Source: Desulfobulbaceae bacterium (lineage in GTDB: Bacteria; Desulfobacterota; Desulfobulbia; Desulfobulbales; Desulfobulbaceae). From it: a stretch of 64,000 nucleotides of DNA. Every line of letters begins with the position of its first letter. Positions within the stretch are counted from its first letter, which is position 1. The notes under the pieces are model-generated. The model was not told the origin of the DNA. It searched no databases and saw only the letters and a list, made by a program, of their open reading frames with translations. The stretch is taken from positions 53,815 to 117,814 of the forward strand of contig DNUE01000091.1 in the NCBI GenBank assembly GCA_003508005.1, read 5' to 3'. Below are positions 54,902-61,784 of this stretch, piece by piece. Position numbers and translations under genes: made by a program.

Positions 54902-56026
54902 ATGAAAACACCAAAAAACCACGAAGAAAGGAAGGGGAAAGGGATCCCGCCAGTTGTACCGGGAGAGTGTGCCGGCCGCGGGCGCATTGTAGCCGCGCCT
55001 GATACAGATCAATGTCTCAATACCGCTCAATTAAGTAGCCTGGAACGATCGTTTCGCGAGTGGGCCGAGAATACCTCTCGGGCGGATGTGCGCTCATCCC
55101 GTCAGCGTATCCTGCTGATATTTCTGCTGATCCGTTACACCGGGGCCAAGCTGAACGAAGTGCTTTCCCTTGATCCCCTTCGGGACATCGACTTAGGCCG
55201 TCAATTGATTAAATTCGGCACTCCCCATTCTGACGCGGACCGTTCCCCGCGGGAAGTGCAGCTTTCGGCAACCCTTTCCTCCGAAATCCGGGCTATGCTG
55301 GCCAACCCTGTTCTTTCCACCTCGCGTGAAAAAATATTCTCCACCGACCCCGGTTTTCTTCGCCGCAAATTTTACGAACGTGCGGAAGACTGTGGTTTTC
55401 CCAAGCGCCTAGGCTCGCCGGAGATGATCCGCAAGTCCCGTGGGGGGGAATTGCTGCACAACAACATGCCTCTGCCTGCAGTCCAGATGCTTCTGGGACA
55501 CGCAACTCCCAGCCGCACCGCTTCTTATCTCGCCTTTACCGAGGACGAAATCCGGCTGATAACCAAGCGTTTTCTTGAGAGGGAATCTGCCATGAACAGT
55601 AGCGCCCGGAATGTGTTCTGGGGCAAAATTCAAAGCATCCGGCGGGGAGACATCCAATCTCTCGTGGTGCTGGTAACCCTTGGCGGCAACCAGATCATCA
55701 CCATGATCACCAATAACAGCCTGGATCGACTCGGTTTGCATGAAGGAAAATTGACTTCGGCAGAGGTCAAGGCGCCCTGGGTGTTTGTGCAAAAAGGAGA
55801 GAACATCCCTGAATGCAGCTCCGAAAACAGGTTTCAAGGCGTGATCACTCGCATGACCAGAGGGAAAGTGGCGACGGAATATGTGATCAGAATAACAGAC
55901 GGCACTGAGCTTTGCGCCATCGCTTCCACGGAAAGCAGCATGCGACAGGTACTTCAGGAAACTAATCGGGTCTGGGCGTTATTTAATTGCTTCTCCGTAG
56001 TGCTGCATAGCGATGTTGAGTTGTGA
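54902..56026 (+). CDS. tunR: TunR-like tungstate-responsive regulator (recombinase-like DNA-binding domain plus two Mop domains)
   Basis: A 374-residue protein. Residues about 40-225 resemble the catalytic domain of tyrosine recombinases (RYTGAKLNEVLSLDP, RKSRGGELLHNN, LLGHATPSRTASYLAF). Key positions: Arg I is Lys83, the His of HxxR is Glu174 before Arg177, while His200 and Tyr209 remain, so strand exchange is not expected. Residues about 234-300 and 305-374 are two Mop/TOBE domains that bind molybdate or tungstate. This is the layout of TunR, described in Desulfovibrio as a tungstate-responsive transcription factor. No strong ribosome site precedes the ATG at 54902. Confidence 0.85.
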   Translation: MKTPKNHEERKGKGIPPVVPGECAGRGRIVAAPDTDQCLNTAQLSSLERSFREWAENTSRADVRSSRQRILLIFLLIRYTGAKLNEVLSLDPLRDIDLGRQLIKFGTPHSDADRSPREVQLSATLSSEIRAMLANPVLSTSREKIFSTDPGFLRRKFYERAEDCGFPKRLGSPEMIRKSRGGELLHNNMPLPAVQMLLGHATPSRTASYLAFTEDEIRLITKRFLERESAMNSSARNVFWGKIQSIRRGDIQSLVVLVTLGGNQIITMITNNSLDRLGLHEGKLTSAEVKAPWVFVQKGENIPECSSENRFQGVITRMTRGKVATEYVIRITDGTELCAIASTESSMRQVLQETNRVWALFNCFSVVLHSDVEL

Positions 56027-56284
56027 CTCTTTGTCAAGGGGCAGAAATCATACAAGTATCTGGATCCCCGGTCGATGAACGGGACCGGAGGGCAGGTCTG
56101 CTCAAGGTGGAATTGGATATATTTCCTTCGAGAATTGAGTCGCATCAACTCTGCACCCGCAAGAATTGCTTGACCCCATTTGCCCAGTCTCAGCCTTTCA
56201 ATCCAATACCGGTTGGATGGGGTCTACCGAACACCTGATCAACTGAGTATTAAAAAGGCAACCTCATCAATTTTCAGTAAAATC

Positions 56285-56494
56285 TTAATCGACGGCAATC
56301 ATCACGCTCGAAGCCTTGACCATCGCATAGGCTTCTTTGCCGACCTCAAGTCCGAGCCTTTTAACTGAATTGAGCGTGATAACAGAAACAACTTTCTGAC
56401 CGCCTGCCAACTCAAGTTCGACTTCGGAATTTACCGCACCATTCGTAATCTTTGTTACCTTCCCCTTAAGCAAATTTCTTGTGCTGACCTTCAT
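56285..56494 (-). CDS. Molbindin-type Mop domain protein
   Basis: A 69-residue single Mop/TOBE domain: STRNLLKGKVTKITNGAVNSE, ITLNSVKRLGLEVGKEAYAMVKASSVMIAV (in part). Molbindins assemble into hexamers that bind molybdate or tungstate in the cytoplasm and buffer the pool. I start it at the ATG at 56494, with GAAGGGAGG just upstream; an in-frame ATG 39 bases earlier adds a non-family leader. It sits convergent with tunR and divergent from modA. Confidence 0.9.
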   Translation of the reverse strand: MKVSTRNLLKGKVTKITNGAVNSEVELELAGGQKVVSVITLNSVKRLGLEVGKEAYAMVKASSVMIAVD

Positions 56495-56898
56495 GACGAA
56501 CCTCCCTTCTGAAGAAAATGACCAAAAACTCATTTCTTAACAAAGTGCTATAGAACGAGCACGCAGATTTGTCGTCCCCGGCATATTGTCTTGCTCTGGC
56601 ATCCCCTCCTCTGAAAGCTCCCCTGAAGCCTGCCAATATTCTTTGATGGAGGAAATTCGACACGGAAGTCTTATGCCATGCTTGACATATGCCTGTGCTA
56701 ACATATACAGTAGCAGATATCGCACCATAGATCAATCATCAACGTATTTGAAAAAAACCGACACGCGGTTCCCTGCTCCGGGGTTTTCCAAGGGACATAT
56801 TCCAGAGCGGGGGTCTCCATGCACAGGCGAGCCTTATCAGCCCGGCTTACGGGCGCGGCTGATGGGCATAATCCTTATTCCCACAAAAAGGAGGTACT
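56495..56898. promoter_or_regulatory. Divergent control region between the molbindin gene and modA
   Basis: About 400 bases. It contains the modA promoter and candidate TunR site (56674-56711) and a structured leader with inverted repeat ATCAGCC...GGCTGAT (56836-56863) near the ribosome site AAAAAGGAGG. On the molbindin side CAAGACAATATGCC is a weaker resemblance to the site core. Confidence 0.55.
56674..56711 (+). promoter_or_regulatory. modA promoter with overlapping candidate TunR site
   Basis: TTGACA (56684-56689), 16 bases, TATACA (56706-56711). The -35 is embedded in TTATGCCATGCTTGACATATGCC in two overlapping parts, sharing the core CTTGACATAwGCC with tupA. Confidence 0.55.
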
Positions 56899-57717
56899 AT
56901 GAAAATGCATCTGATTATTGCAGTCCTTGTCGCCCTTCTGGCCCTCACTCAACCCTTATCCGCATCGGCCGAATCCGTGACGCTGTATGCCGCCGGCAGC
57001 TTGAAGGCAGCCCTGAGCGATATGGCTGCTTCCTATGGACAAATCTACAAAACGACAGTGACCACAAAATTCGGGCCCAGCGGCCTATTGACCGAAGCCA
57101 TTGAAAAAGGGGAGAAGCCCGATGTGTTCGCCTCCGCGAACATGAACCATCCTGAAAAACTTGCAGCCGGCGGCTGGGGAGGCCCCGTTGTCCTGTTTAC
57201 CAGAAATCAACTTTGTGCCTTGGCGCAAGCCAATGTCGATGTTTCATCAGACAATTTCCTGTATACCCTTTTGGATAACAAGGTCAGAGTAGGGACATCA
57301 ACTCCGAAAGCAGATCCAAGCGGAGACTATGCCTGGGAGCTTTTCAAAAAGGCGGATGCGGTAAAGGCGGGAAGCTTTGCGACGCTTTCCGGGAAAGCGC
57401 TCCAACTCACCGGCGGGCCTGACAGTGCCAAAGCTCCAGAGGGCCGCAACACGTACGGATGGGTGATGAGCGAAAAGAAGGCCGACGTCTTTCTGACCTA
57501 TTGCACCAATGCGGTCCTCGCCCAGAAAGAGGTGCCTGACCTCAAGATTGTCAGAATACCGGAGGATCTCAACGTAGGGGCCGATTACGGCATGCTGGTC
57601 AGGGGTGATGCATCCGGCGAGGCATGGCGTCTGGCCATGTATATTATGTCGCCCGCAGGCCAGAAAATACTGAAAGAATACGGATTCGAAGCCGCTGGGA
57701 TTCCTCAAGAAAAATAA
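56899..57717 (+). CDS. modA: Molybdate-binding ABC transporter protein, orphan
   Basis: A 272-residue periplasmic binding protein. A signal peptide (LIIAVLVALLALTQPLSASA) leads to the ModA pattern: YAAGSLKAALSDMA, KFGPSGLLTEAIEKGEKPDVFASANM and the C-terminal YIMSPAGQKILKEYGFEAAGIP. The first Ser and the FGPSG segment supply oxyanion contacts. AAAAAGGAGG precedes the ATG. No modB or modC follows: the next gene is moeA on the same strand after 316 bases. It may work with a distant ModBC or share another permease. Some ModA homologues bind tungstate as well. Confidence 0.9.
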   Translation: MKMHLIIAVLVALLALTQPLSASAESVTLYAAGSLKAALSDMAASYGQIYKTTVTTKFGPSGLLTEAIEKGEKPDVFASANMNHPEKLAAGGWGGPVVLFTRNQLCALAQANVDVSSDNFLYTLLDNKVRVGTSTPKADPSGDYAWELFKKADAVKAGSFATLSGKALQLTGGPDSAKAPEGRNTYGWVMSEKKADVFLTYCTNAVLAQKEVPDLKIVRIPEDLNVGADYGMLVRGDASGEAWRLAMYIMSPAGQKILKEYGFEAAGIPQEK

Positions 57718-58033
57718 AGGCCGTACACAGCAAGGGGTCAACCAGACGGCGAGCACATCAGTGTCCCAAAGGGCAAGTTGATTGTCGCCGCTGGTTGCCC
57801 CAATCGTTTATCCCCGCAATCATCATATCTCCGTCACTTGGTCAGGCAGAATTTTTCCAACACAGATTTATTCTGAGATCAATACTTCTTCTTATATGTT
57901 GTCTTTTCTCATGTCTTTTTAAACAAACGAAAAAATTGGAAATGAAAGAATATGACTTCAGACACTTTGGGAGGCAAAGTGCATAAACCTTATATTCAGA
58001 GAAAACGACTCCTCTATTAAAGGGAAAACTGCC
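57718..58033. other. Intergenic region before moeA
   Basis: About 315 bases, AT-rich at its right half. A perfect hairpin CACTTTG-GGAGG-CAAAGTG (57963-57981) lies about 52 bases before moeA; no T run follows. No gene seen. Confidence 0.4.
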
Positions 58034-59251
58034 ATGATCAACATCAACGAAGCACTCAAAATCATTAAGGACCATATTCCCAAGCTGGCCGTGCATGAAT
58101 GCGCGCTGCATGACGCCATCGGCAGAACCCTGGCCGAGGACGTCCTTGCGCTCGAGCCATCGCCGCGCTATACCAACTCCGCCATGGACGGCTATGGTGT
58201 ATGTTGGGAGGATGTATGCAGGGCAGCCCCGGAATCGCCGGCAGCCCTTGCGATAGTCGGCGAAAGCCAGGCTGGAATTCCCTTCACGGGCATCGTCGGC
58301 GAGGGTGAAGCCATTCGTATCAATACCGGGGCTATGCTTGCTGCGGGATGCGACACCATAATCCGGTCTGAAGACACGGAAGAAAAAAACAATGTTGTTT
58401 CCATCCTGACCGTGAAAAAAAAGGGGCAGGACGTACGGGTTCGTGGCGAAGAATTTCAGATAGGCGACCTGCTGCTGCAGAAAAGAACGAAAATTTCCGC
58501 ACCCCAGGCAGCACTGCTGGCATCCCTCGGTATCAGCAAGATCCGGGTCTATACACCTTGCAAGGTGGCGGTTCTGGTGACGGGTTCCGAGTTGGTGGCT
58601 GCCGACGAGACGATAGCCGATCATCAGATCAGGGATTCCAATATGATCATGCTGGAGGCAGCCATTCTGGAAACAGGCGGAATGCTTGCCGCCAGCCTCC
58701 GAATATCGGATAATGAGGAGGCCACCAGGCAGGCGATCGAAAGGACAAAGGCCGACATCATCATCTGCACGGGCGGAGTGTCTGTGGGCAGGCATGACCA
58801 CGTCAAGGAAGCGGCAGTGGCAAACGGGTTTTCCCCCCTCTTCTGGCAAATCCGGCAGAAACCTGGGAAACCCCTTTTTTTCGCCAAAAAGGGGTCAACG
58901 CTGTTATTCGGCCTGCCCGGCAACCCTGTTTCCGCCTTTATGTGTTTTACCCATTATGTCAGGCCGGTGATTTCAGCCTTGAACGGATTGCCCTTCGGAT
59001 GGCCGACTGTTTCAGGAGAAGTTGAGGCCGACACTACCAACAAGGGAAAACGGGCGAATATGATCCGGGTCCAACTCACCTGGCGGCCCAATGGTGGCTA
59101 TTACATCTCCCATGTGGAAAAGCAGGGCTCTTACATGTTGACATCACTTTCCGATACGGACGGATACATCATCGTGGGGCCGGGGCAAACCCTGAAGGCG
59201 GGTACGCGAATCGATGTATACCGTTATGATTTCCGAAGAGACCCGGTATAG
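58034..59251 (+). CDS. moeA: Molybdopterin molybdenumtransferase
   Basis: MoeA inserts molybdate (or tungstate) into adenylated molybdopterin to form Moco. The 405-residue product shows the family motifs: RYTNSAMDGYGV, INTGAMLAAGCDTIIRSED, VAVLVTGSELVAADE, CTGGVSVGRHDHVKE and FGLPGNPVSAFMCF. The typical TGDEL appears as TGSEL. Domain order (I, II, III with the MogA-like core, IV) is complete. AAGGGA lies nine bases before the ATG. Convergent with fdhE, so it is not in the fdh operon, but serves the formate dehydrogenase encoded there. Confidence 0.95.
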   Translation: MININEALKIIKDHIPKLAVHECALHDAIGRTLAEDVLALEPSPRYTNSAMDGYGVCWEDVCRAAPESPAALAIVGESQAGIPFTGIVGEGEAIRINTGAMLAAGCDTIIRSEDTEEKNNVVSILTVKKKGQDVRVRGEEFQIGDLLLQKRTKISAPQAALLASLGISKIRVYTPCKVAVLVTGSELVAADETIADHQIRDSNMIMLEAAILETGGMLAASLRISDNEEATRQAIERTKADIIICTGGVSVGRHDHVKEAAVANGFSPLFWQIRQKPGKPLFFAKKGSTLLFGLPGNPVSAFMCFTHYVRPVISALNGLPFGWPTVSGEVEADTTNKGKRANMIRVQLTWRPNGGYYISHVEKQGSYMLTSLSDTDGYIIVGPGQTLKAGTRIDVYRYDFRRDPV

Positions 59252-59356
59252 GGGGTCAGGTTATACAGAATCCTGTTGACGATACCACTCATTTTTCGTG
59301 GCCGAAAACGGACAGGGGCCTGAAAAAAAGCGGCGCCCGTGCGCAACCCCTATGCA

Positions 59357-60241
59357 TTACAACGAACTCCAGGTATTCCAGACACACATGGCCATGGGGG
59401 AGAACCCCTTATCCTGGAGAAGCAGGTCCAGGTGGGAAAGGCCTATTGCCGTGACGCTGGGATCAATATTTCTCAACTCGGCCGGCCGGTTGACGGTGAT
59501 CAGATATTTTTCGCACTTGTCGCAGGTGAAGGCCTTCTCATCCTTTTCGCTGTCAACATAGACGAAATTCGTTTCTTTCGGATTTTCATGCTCGCAGTAA
59601 GGGCACTTGAGCCGGGGGAACGTCCACTCGTGGCTGCACTGCGAACACTGGAGCCATTTCTGCCCGTTTTGTTTCGTCACGGCCAGCATGGGAAAGCTGC
59701 CGCAGACAGGGCAGTAGCCCTTGTTCCAGGAAAGAGGGGCAATTGTCTCCGCCACCTCCCGTGCCCGCTTTGTCAGGACAATCCCGGCCATGATGCTGAT
59801 GAAGAACCCCAAGGCGTCGGGTGCCATCGGAATTTGCTCCGCCCATTCCTTGATCTTCTTCTCGTCAGCGTCCTCGGGAGAGCGAAAATAGTCGTAAGCA
59901 TCGACCCCGCCGCTTGCAATCTGTTCCGTCAGGCTCGCAATGTCCCCGGCAAAAAGGGGAAAACCTGCCTGGATTGCCCCGCTCACGGCCAGGGCCATTT
60001 CCCGCCAGGGGTCGTCAGGGAAGAACAGGTTGCCCTGCTGGATCAGGGAAATACCTCCTTGATATCGTATCTCATCCACCGTAATGCTCCTCTTGCTGCC
60101 CGCCATTTCCATGAGCAGACGGGTTTTCTCCAGGATAACGGGCCGGAAGGCATCGAGCAGGGTCTTGATATGGGGTTTCTGCTCAATGATCTGGTCAATG
60201 TCCTGATCTACAACACGTACTTCATCGTCGATTTTTGTCAT
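59357..60241 (-). CDS. fdhE: Formate dehydrogenase accessory protein
   Basis: FdhE is a rubredoxin-like protein needed to mature respiratory formate dehydrogenase. The 294-residue product has the four CxxC pairs of the family: CPVCGSFP, CSQCSHEW, CPYCEHEN and CDKCEKYL. The N-terminal half is helical and matches FdhE (AFRPVILEKTRLLMEM). I prefer the ATG at 60241, with AAGG nine bases upstream, over one 18 bases earlier that has no ribosome site. Last gene of the fdhABIE run, 113 bases after fdhI across a hairpin. Confidence 0.9.
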   Translation of the reverse strand: MTKIDDEVRVVDQDIDQIIEQKPHIKTLLDAFRPVILEKTRLLMEMAGSKRSITVDEIRYQGGISLIQQGNLFFPDDPWREMALAVSGAIQAGFPLFAGDIASLTEQIASGGVDAYDYFRSPEDADEKKIKEWAEQIPMAPDALGFFISIMAGIVLTKRAREVAETIAPLSWNKGYCPVCGSFPMLAVTKQNGQKWLQCSQCSHEWTFPRLKCPYCEHENPKETNFVYVDSEKDEKAFTCDKCEKYLITVNRPAELRNIDPSVTAIGLSHLDLLLQDKGFSPMAMCVWNTWSSL

Positions 60242-60287
60242 GGTCAGCAGCCTTTGCATTGCGAATGGAGCACAGGAAAAGTAAACC

Positions 60288-60314
60288 GGGGCGCTCTTCA
60301 GAGAAGCGCGTCCC
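60288..60314 (-). terminator. Hairpin between fdhI and fdhE
   Basis: Read on the minus strand: GGGACGCGCTTC, TCT loop, GAAGAGCGCCCC, ten of twelve pairs, then a moderately T-rich GGTTTACTTTT. It may lower fdhE expression relative to fdhABI or protect the upstream message. Confidence 0.5.
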
Positions 60315-60354
60315 GGTCGTAGATGAATGAAAAGTTGTGGGTAAAAAAATTACC

Positions 60355-60975
60355 TCATTTCTCTATTTCCTTCAACCATTTTGGATGGTTGGTCTTTGCC
60401 CAGGCCCGAGTCACCCACCCGGAGAACATCGCCGGGGCGGAACCCGGGACGCCGATGGTCGCCAGATAGAGGTGGATGAAGAAGAACGGGAAGATCAGGA
60501 CAAAACCCAGGGCGTGGAGGAGATACATATTCTGCAGCAGCCCCTTTGCGTAGCCCTCGGGGAACCACATGAAATATCCTGATATACACATGATGATCCC
60601 GTAGAGCGCCACCACCAGGAAAAAGATCTTCTGGCCGGGATTGTACTTGCCGACCTGGGGCATCTTGTCCTTGTCCACATGCCAGAGATATCCGCCGGCG
60701 CAGGAAATCCACTGCCAGTCCGCGGGAAAGGAGAAAAGCCCGGCCTCCTTCCACCACATGCCGATGGCAAAGATCAGGGCGACGCCAAAGACCACCCCGG
60801 TGTAATTATGGACGGTTTTCAGATTGCCCATGCCGCCCATCATATCGCCGATGAAATCCATGGAGTGATACATCATCGCCATGCCGGTAAAGCACAGGGT
60901 GAGGCAGGACAGCGCCAAACACCAGTGCACCAGGCGTTCAAACCCGCTGGTTGCTTTTATCATGCCTTTTTTCAT
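60355..60975 (-). CDS. fdhI: Formate dehydrogenase cytochrome b556 subunit
   Basis: A 206-residue inner membrane dihaem cytochrome b of the FdnI/HybB-like type with four helices (LVHWCLALSCLTLCFTGMAM, VVFGVALIFAIGMWW, KIFFLVVALYGIIMCISGYFMW, LHALGFVLIFPFFFIHLYL in pieces). Likely haem ligands are His17, the TVHNYTG histidine, and histidines in LLHALGF and FFIHLYL. It passes electrons from the Fe-S subunit to quinone. Its start overlaps the fdhB stop in an ATGA. Confidence 0.9.
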   Translation of the reverse strand: MKKGMIKATSGFERLVHWCLALSCLTLCFTGMAMMYHSMDFIGDMMGGMGNLKTVHNYTGVVFGVALIFAIGMWWKEAGLFSFPADWQWISCAGGYLWHVDKDKMPQVGKYNPGQKIFFLVVALYGIIMCISGYFMWFPEGYAKGLLQNMYLLHALGFVLIFPFFFIHLYLATIGVPGSAPAMFSGWVTRAWAKTNHPKWLKEIEK

Positions 60976-61772
60976 ACTGCACCCCCTTGATCGTTGCTGT
61001 TATCCTCGATTGGCGCCTTCGGTCCGTGCGTGACGTAGTGGACGATTGCGGCACCTATCACACCGCCGGTGGCAATGAGTCCCAGGGGTTTCAGGACATC
61101 CTTCCAGACGAGAATGGGTGCCGGCACCTCCGGTCTATCCGGCAGTTTTTCATACACTGCGGCCTTCTGCGGCAGGACGTAGATCACATGGGTGCCGTCG
61201 ACATACTTGTCGCCGTAGACCGTCGCCCCATCCCCCAGTTCCTGAGCCCGCTTGTAGGCTTTCGCGATCATCTCGTCCTTGGCGCCAATCTGCAGGGCAC
61301 CGGTGGGACAGGATTGAACGCAGGCCGGGGGCTGATTCGCCTTGAGGCGGGAATAGCAGAGATCGCATTTGTAGATCTTGTTCGTGACGCTGTCGTAGCG
61401 TGGCACATCGAAAGGACAGGCGGTAATGCATGCCTTGCAGCCGATGCAGCGATCATAATCAACGGCAACGGAGCCGAATTCCGTGTGATACAGGGCCTGC
61501 GTGGGGCAGACCTTGATGCAGGCCGCATCGGTGCAGTGCATGCAGCCGTCCTTGCGGAACAGCCATTTCACCTTGTTGTTCTGGCCTTCAATCTCCTGGA
61601 AGCGGATCAGCGTCCAGGTGTTCCACTGCAGATCAGGCGGATTCTGATAGCTGCCGAAATTGTTGGTCTTGGACGCCGGCAAGTTGTTCCACTGTTTGCA
61701 GGCGATCTGACAGCCACGGCAGGCTGTGCAGCGTGATAGATCGATCAGTTTGACGAGTTCTAATCCTTTCAT
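60972..61772 (-). CDS. fdhB: Formate dehydrogenase iron-sulfur subunit
   Basis: A 266-residue FdnH-type electron-transfer subunit with four [4Fe-4S] binding motifs: CTACRGCQIAC, CMHCTDAACIKVCP, CIGCKACITACP, and CDLC...CVQSCP. A single C-terminal membrane helix (LKPLGLIATGGVIGAAIVHYV) anchors it. It connects the catalytic subunit to the cytochrome b. Between fdhA (12-base gap) and fdhI (4-base overlap). Confidence 0.95.
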   Translation of the reverse strand: MKGLELVKLIDLSRCTACRGCQIACKQWNNLPASKTNNFGSYQNPPDLQWNTWTLIRFQEIEGQNNKVKWLFRKDGCMHCTDAACIKVCPTQALYHTEFGSVAVDYDRCIGCKACITACPFDVPRYDSVTNKIYKCDLCYSRLKANQPPACVQSCPTGALQIGAKDEMIAKAYKRAQELGDGATVYGDKYVDGTHVIYVLPQKAAVYEKLPDRPEVPAPILVWKDVLKPLGLIATGGVIGAAIVHYVTHGPKAPIEDNSNDQGGAV

Positions 61773-61784
61773 TGCTTACCCCCC

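Noticed and set aside
56720..56898. Possible molybdenum cofactor riboswitch in the modA leader
   Set aside because: The leader is structured, but the conserved core blocks of that riboswitch class could not be found by eye.
56586..57104. Open frame of 172 codons across the modA promoter
   Set aside because: It covers the promoter and the modA signal peptide in another frame.
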